From positions 56,515,491-56,579,490 of the forward strand of contig OX104130.1 of the NCBI GenBank assembly GCA_944470555.2: a DNA stretch of 64,000 bases, given 5' to 3'. Below the pieces are notes generated by a model. That model was given only the letters and a program-made list of their open reading frames with translations. It was not told the DNA's origin and did no database searches. The position numbers were made by a program, and so were the translations under genes. Positions 59,101 to 64,000 of the stretch are shown here, piece after piece (the first letter of the stretch is position 1; each line of letters starts with the position of its first letter). The stretch comes from Heterobilharzia americana (Eukaryota > Platyhelminthes > Trematoda > Strigeidida > Schistosomatidae).

Positions 59101-60540
59101 ATTTTCGTGGCTCACTGAAGTATGAGGTTGTGACGGAGAACAGTTACCGTTCTTATCCATTCCCAATGTCTCATTGCCGTAATATCGTTCACGTATTTCT
59201 TACTATTCACTCAGTCACTTCAACGGGTATGTGTATGCCACATATCTAATCACCTTAATAATTGACTTACTTCCTAACTGCAGTGCTCACGCTGGGATTC
59301 CGTAACAAGCTGACGATACATACGAGTCCAATCATTCGATCGAAACGAATAAGTTTTAGATAACTGAATCTTTAAAGATAACAGAATTATGGTTGTGAAG
59401 GAAACGAGAAGACAGATACGAAGGAAGGAATGTTTATTATTAGCGTGTGGTACAGCTTGTACTAAGACAGTCATTTGCATAATGTACTTCATTTCCTCTT
59501 CAGCTTCTATCTTTATTTGCTCTTAATACGCCCAAATGGTCTCTTGCGTTTTTCTGGACAGAATCCTTACCCATTGTTGGTAATTCCTATGATTACTGCC
59601 GCCCTCTCAACATATACTACTTATATCCATTCTGATCAGCAACGCCCACTATAGTTAAGTTACCGAAACTACACCATGTGACACAAAATCTGCAAGAAAC
59701 TTTTCGCTACATGAATGAACTCAAACCGCGTTTAATTTTATTTTGTCGGTGCAAAGAATTGAAAAATTGAAATATTATTCCGTTTGAAAGCCAACAGTTA
59801 AGCTTAAATTTATGTAGTGGGGATGTGCGTGATGAGTGAGGTACGCTGAAGCTATATTTTCGTCTAAAATAAAGCATATGAATTGGTTTGGTAGTTAAAT
59901 GCCAAGTTCGAAAGTGTCTCTGGAAAAGAGAACGTGCTCATATCACTTCCTCCGCTATTTGAAGACAATATTCGACCAAACAAAAAGGAAGTTTTTAGTA
60001 TCAACTTTTTGAAAGATCGAAATATGCTACAGTGCTAATTTCTTGCTCAAAACTACACTACTAAACATATCCCTTGAAAGAGTTATGGTGCCGTTATTGA
60101 TAGTCAACAAATGACATTTCTGAAAAGGTTCTACCCAACAAAATGTGCAGCTGATTCGGAGTGTTGGAATTTGATATTTTTGTAAATGCATATTTAGTGA
60201 TCATCCTTTATCTTATCAATTAATACTGCGGCTTATCATATACAGTGTTTTTTGGTTTAAATTTGTCCTGATAAAATCTTACGAACTGTGGAACGATATT
60301 TTAACAATACACAAAGTATAAAGTAAACGTTCTACTTACCTGCTTCTGACCTTGCATACTTCTTACTTTGTCCATTGCCAGTTCCATATGGTTTGCCATT
60401 GATCAATATTGTTATCTGATACGGATTTTTATCATTTTCAAGCACCGTTAATTGATAAGTGGGTTGACGACGCATAACATTTTGACAATACTCATGAAGA
60501 ATGCACACGTAAGATTTGCCTATCATATTGATCATACCCT
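53143..60540 (-). CDS. DGCR8: DGCR8/Pasha microRNA-processing protein, 3' half (four exons)
   Basis: DGCR8 binds primary microRNA hairpins and the Drosha tail in the nuclear Microprocessor. Exons in transcript order are 60540-60340, 57789-57491, 54440-54201 and 53301-53143 (TGA stop). All junctions have AG/GT sites and compatible phases (1, 0, 0). The first holds double-stranded-RNA-binding domain 1: KSYVCILHEYCQNVM, QITILINGKPYGTGNGQSKK and, across the junction, ARSEAARKALETLIPDF. The second continues with ISVTDPRLYELSVRMALPTP and LLVECLSRSC, the start of domain 2. The third completes domain 2 with VRCKNKREGRHLAAQHLLAR, then the C-terminal helix that contacts Drosha (LIRLLKAKMSELADQW). The fourth gives a 52-residue tail ending SSPVLPPKSE. 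About 300 residues are present. The N-terminal WW/haem-binding part must lie above 60.54 kb, probably beyond the window. The gene appears intact. Confidence 0.92.
55259..56350 (+). mobile_element. Merlin DNA transposon within a DGCR8 intron
   Basis: The plus-strand ORF 55275-55757 encodes the N-terminal half of an ISXO2/Merlin-type transposase: zinc-binding Cys residues (CECDVVMDC ... RCATCYKKKSLRTWSFF) and a helix LTLQKIMILVLHWVVGTPV. After a frame change the catalytic box VVEIDECPVRKRKCNRGR follows (about 55742-55790), then SILPVIEKMGS, HQVIVHKNQFIHRTTGVHTN and VENTWNR-equivalent sequence (about 56010-56090). Imperfect terminal repeats lie at 55259-55280 (gttcgactacactttagtga) and 56329-56350 (inverse). 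Stops and shifts make it inactive. It is antisense to DGCR8, between exons 57491 and 54440. Confidence 0.88.
58080..58290 (-). mobile_element. Diverged RTE-type 3' end
   Basis: The segment TGCATCGACTCAGGTTGTCA (about 58196) to GCAGAGAATGAGTGGATAAA parallels RTE 3' terminal sequences at 7415-7470 and 14205-14270. Only the terminus is present, within the DGCR8 intron between the exons at 57789 and 60340. Confidence 0.45.
58960..59492 (-). other. Two adjacent ORFs in a DGCR8 intron, possible nested gene
   Basis: The upstream ORF (59492-59274) begins MKYIMQMTVLVQ and has one strongly hydrophobic segment, ICLLVSFTTIILLSLKIQL, followed by a polar stretch, like a type II membrane anchor. A possible donor, CAGC|GTGAGC, lies near its end. 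The downstream ORF (59166-58960; open frame from about 59195) is hydrophilic and Cys/Lys-rich (NENTSCMYCFHEKIKPPVQK), ending with TAA. Splicing from the donor to an AG near 59195 would keep the frame. No family was recognised, and chance is quite possible in such AT-rich DNA. Confidence 0.22.
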
Positions 60541-61479
60541 CTAGAAAAAAGAAACAGTTATAAACTTAACACTATATACATAATTCTCATGAACTTAATG
60601 TAAAACCATACATGAAAATACACGACTTATTTTTCTCGACGACTAATTGAAGACCAGATAGCTATTTAATTTTAGTTTAACGTGGCCTGAAGGTTCTGAA
60701 TTGAATCTCCTGTTGGGGGTATGAGGTACACACTATCATCAAGCAGATACAAAGTAAGATGAGACAGATGTCCAGTGGTCGTTTTTTGTTCACTTTTTTC
60801 GTTTTAAAGTAAAAACTTTATTTATTTGAGAAGACTATGAAATACAAGATACAGAAATGGTAGACCATAGGTATTATGAAGTAATAAATAACAGTAACAA
60901 TCACAAAGCGAGATATATTCATCAAAAAAATGATCATTTCCCTACTACCATATATCAACTTGGTGTGGATATCTATAAATGTCCTTATTTTGACTTTGGT
61001 TAGTGCTTATTTCAATAAAGAAAAAGAAGACTACAATATAAGAATCTCTGGATTCGCTTTGTCATCCAAACCTCCAGCATAGAATATGTGATCCAGCTAA
61101 AAATAGAATTTCTTGCTGAAAGACGAGATTACGCGTCCTTGATCAGCCTATGAGGACTGATGCAAATTATCAATTCAGTGAAGTGACCAATACGTTCCAT
61201 CAATTTACTCCACTTATACTTCGACTAACAGTCGGTGCACGCCACTTCTCAAGTATTATCTTTCATTTGACATTTTCGTTCAATATATTCAGAAGACTTA
61301 GTATTTTGCCAACGTATTCGCATTTTAGGACTATATTATCTGCCTATTCTAATTCAACCAATCTTTTAGAAGTCAGAAATACGCAAGACTTATTTTCCTA
61401 CTTACGATTTAAAACAAACATGATGCAACATGACCACCGAGAGCTGCACAATACAAAATAATACAGCAACATAGAGATG
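60541..61479. other. DGCR8 intron sequence, no further exon recognised
   Basis: The exon upstream of the first double-stranded-RNA-binding domain was not found here. The sequence is AT-rich with no recognised repeat. Confidence 0.45.
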
Positions 61480-63080
61480 AAAAAGTGAAAAATAAGTAGA
61501 AGTGGGTTATTAGAGAAGCAGCTTCAGAGATCCATTCAAAAAAGTATTCATTACTCTCGCTCCTATCTTCCATGATAGAAAAAACAAGGAAGTTGCAGCA
61601 TGAACACCACTGGTTTCCAATCCAAGACACATGATATTTCAAGCCATTGCGTTGCATGGTCTCTCTGATCCTACTCAAAAATTATTGACGCACTATTGGA
61701 TGCTAACTAGTTAATTATACTTCACAACACGATGTCACGTCGTGCACTGACTATCACTCCATATCTCCTAACCAGACCCAGAGTGAATAAATAGTGATTG
61801 GTATTGCAGTCACTAGGATAACAGTTGTGACACACCTGTTGGAATCACCAAAGCTTTCAAGATGACCTTACTAATTAAATAACAATCTCTATCACACGTA
61901 AAAGCCCAACATCGAACACTAGAAACTGTCACATACTTTCCGCCAGTTGCCAATCCTACAGAAACAACGACCGTCAAACATATCAGGTCATCAGATACCT
62001 TCAGCTCAGATAGGTCACGTCACACAGGTATACAGCGAAACTGCTTATATTGATGTGTTATACATTGACTTCAGCAGCAAAATTAATGTCACAACGGTGC
62101 CAAAGATGATTCAAATTGGTGTGTTCCGCTCTGACTTTTGATAAATTATCTGGAATTTTCTCCATCACAACCCCACTAGCATTTACAGTTGTCCAGGCAC
62201 ACAAACTTACAGACAACTTCAAGAGTGAGGCAGGTACAGGCTCCTCCGAATCTTGTAGATGCACTTTTTATCTTGACGGCACAAGGCACATATCACACAA
62301 ACGATGATCACTAACTGAGTGCGATTTCAGTAGCCTGTATGTTGTCGCATGGTGAGACAATTTCATCCAAAAACTTGAGGTCAGGAAGTCTTTTACGTGG
62401 TAGCAGATCCACAACACCTTCACACCAGTTATTCAGACGTGTCTCGATAATGTAATCGATGACAAATCTAAAGGGGAATGGTGAAGTCAGTTAGCCCCTT
62501 CAAATCCTACGGTTAGTTTGCAACCGTGGAAAGAGGTGGTTGTATACTCCCATGTTACTTAAGATGATTTTGCCTAAGGCGCTCAAGAGTTTTAACCTCG
62601 TACGGATACCCGTCTACAACAGATAATTCTAGAGTAGAGTCATGTCCGGCAAACAGAAAGAAGCCCTAATATGAAGAAACAAAAATCATCGGTCTGCAAC
62701 ATATGTGGTAGTGTCCAACTATCTGATATAGGATGAACATGCGATAAATGCATCCACGACCTGAAGAAAACCATCTGTTCATCACGAACCATCTTTCCTG
62801 TATTTCACAAAGCTTAAGCAGTGTGATAGTAGTCAATATTTCGAATGGAAGTGGTGAAAAACTGATATCCTGAAGATTATTGCACATGATACATAGATCC
62901 TTCTTTAAGGAAGGGAACAATGACGGTAACACGCCACAGTGACGTAGCACTCTCAGTATGCCATACCTTCTTGAATAATCCAGTCAGTTCTTTGACTGAA
63001 GTTTTATCTTTATTCTGAAAAACACACAGGTTTAATTTGTCTGGACCAGTTTAGTTTATGAACCAATGTTTCTAACTCCC
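61480..63080 (-). mobile_element. RTE-type retrotransposon, RT domain to 3' end
   Basis: Minus-strand RT pieces: a GRGCIYRMFILYQIVGHYHI block followed by CCRPMIF (about 62757-62675), FVIDYIIETRLNNW (about 62470-62425), LPRKRLPDLKFLDEIV (the YADD region reads FLDE, so it is dead), and NLNHLWHRCDINFAAEVNVY (about 62115-62055). The 3' UTR of the type seen at 10.2 and 23.3 kb follows down to about 61480. The copy is old, 5'-truncated and full of stops. It lies in the same orientation as DGCR8 and upstream of the known exons, so probably in an intron. Confidence 0.72.
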
Positions 63081-63249
63081 CTAGGTAAAGAAAGGAATGC
63101 AATTGGACTATCGCAATGACTACTGTTTTATGTGAGATAATGAAAATAGTTCACGATATTACAACATCGTTTATCAGATCAGTTAACCAAGACTATCCAC
63201 AAAATGTGGACTTCGAAGAAAAGTACTTATACTAACAATAATGTAATTC

Positions 63250-63445
63250 CTAGTTGTTATTTATTACGAGCTGACACCAGCCAGAGAACCATTGAAAGCC
63301 TAAGAGCACTGGAAAGCTGTTTCATCCTAATATAGGATTCCTCAGCATAGTGCATCCGAAACTCCGCCATAGACTGAACTCACGACCTCCAGGTCTCGCA
63401 GTAGGCGCGTTACCATTCATTCGACCTATAAATCAGGACCCAATG
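63250..63445 (-). mobile_element. SM-alpha-like SINE with tRNA head and hammerhead
   Basis: The minus strand starts with a tRNA-like head (GTCGAATGAATGGTAACGCG as box A, GTCGTGAGTTCAGTC as box B; about 63425-63370). It runs through a hammerhead motif (63356-63304) into a tail with CTTTCAATGGTTCTCTGGCT. This order is that of schistosome SM-alpha SINEs, which are transcribed by RNA polymerase III. It is a single relic adjacent to the RTE copy. Confidence 0.65.
63304..63356 (-). ncRNA. Hammerhead ribozyme motif, core intact
   Basis: On the minus strand: CTGAGGA, then a perfect 6-bp stem II ATCCTA/TAGGAT with loop TAT, then GAAA, stem III CAGC.. and the NUH triplet TTC. Stem I pairs GCACT with AGTGC, with two extra bases (AT) on the 5' side next to the core. 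All conserved core nucleotides are present. Stem III is weak (a T replaces G in the expected CAGCTGTC). Confidence 0.65.
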
Positions 63446-64000
63446 GTCTACAGTTTCCTACTTCTGTCAGTTTGCGACAGCGTGACCACCAACTAATGTT
63501 ATCGTCGAGTATCTTTCTTCGTGCCTGAGTTGCTTTGCCCCACAGATCACGATTTCTCGTTAGAACTTTGGGAAATCTCATCTCGAAGCATGTCATTAAT
63601 GAGCACTGAATAGTGTTTAGTTTGGAGCTTGCGAAGATTGTTTATTTTTGAGACGTCAAGTGTTCTATGGTTCTCCCCAACTGATGCCAGTTTATGATAC
63701 CACTTTGAAATTAATCAATCCCCACAAATCTCCAAACTGAAGTAATGTAATTCATTAACCTCGTATGGGTTTATGTAATGAGCTGAACATTAAAACTGAG
63801 GGTCTAGTGATATTACTGAGCCTCTAAAATCAGAAGTAAATGAAGCACTGATGAACCAGTGATCCACAAAAAATGGTTACGGCCTCTCAGTTATCAGTCT
63901 TTGTGTAGGTAACACAGGAAAAGTATTTGTCGATCCAGAATAATGTTGGTGACAGAAGTGACTGTCGCGAAATCCCAAACTAATAAGAACGCTGATTGAC
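63446..64000. other. Window end, no recognised feature
   Basis: No exon of DGCR8 or other gene was recognised. No repeat assignment was possible. Confidence 0.4.

Noticed and set aside
1..64000. CRISPR arrays, rRNA genes, functional tRNA genes, bacterial operons
   Set aside because: No short regularly spaced repeats, no rRNA conserved segments and no complete tRNA cloverleaf were seen. tRNA-like stretches are degenerate SINE heads.

Overview
The window looks like nuclear DNA of a blood fluke (Schistosoma or a close trematode relative). It is AT-rich, its host genes have short exons in kilobase-scale introns with GT-AG boundaries, and the repeats are those typical of schistosomes: RTE-type non-LTR elements (SR2/Perere-3-like), a CR1-type (SR1-like) element, Penelope-like elements with a GIY-YIG domain, Ty3/gypsy remnants, Merlin DNA transposons, and tRNA-derived SINE relics carrying hammerhead ribozyme motifs (SM-alpha-like). 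Nothing suggests bacterial, viral or organellar DNA. Species and family names are inferred from motif recognition, not from a database search.

Layout. 0.2-2.3 kb: decayed Penelope-like element (-). 2.5-4.0 kb: CR1-type relic (+). 5.1 kb: degraded hammerhead motif. 5.4-6.2 kb: Merlin relic (-). 6.5-24 kb: a dense mosaic of RTE copies in both orientations, including one nearly complete element (14.1-17.8 kb, -), a 1.66-kb block duplicated at almost 100% identity, nested insertions and inverted copies. It also holds a second RTE family with polyQ and polyG tracts (20.2-22.4 kb, -). 24-26 kb: foldback elements and a large inverted repeat around a probable exon of an RNase P p21/Rpr2-type protein. 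27.2-35.8 kb: two C-terminal exons of an upstream gene, followed after only 114 bp by the complete three-exon gene for 5-formyltetrahydrofolate cyclo-ligase (MTHFS). The first MTHFS intron has absorbed a Penelope-like relic, a foldback element, a hammerhead/tRNA-like SINE and RTE 3' ends. 36.5-39.5 kb: more RTE relics (-). 39.5-46 kb: mostly unassigned, with two possible first exons (40.3 kb -, 41.9 kb +). 46.2-51.5 kb: RT fragment and two tandem Ty3/gypsy relics (-). 53.1-60.5 kb: the 3' half of DGCR8/Pasha on the - strand (four exons: both double-stranded-RNA-binding regions and the C-terminus), with a Merlin transposon in one intron. 61.5-63.5 kb: RTE relic (-) and a SINE with a well-preserved hammerhead core.

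Two host genes are certain: MTHFS (folate one-carbon metabolism) and DGCR8/Pasha (the RNA-binding partner of Drosha in the nuclear Microprocessor). A third, RPP21-like, is probable. They are not functionally linked. The close head-to-tail spacing of the RPP21-like 3' exons and MTHFS, with a polypyrimidine/AG acceptor just before the MTHFS start codon, suggests a trans-spliced, operon-like pair. Almost everything else is transposable-element sequence with multiple stop codons.
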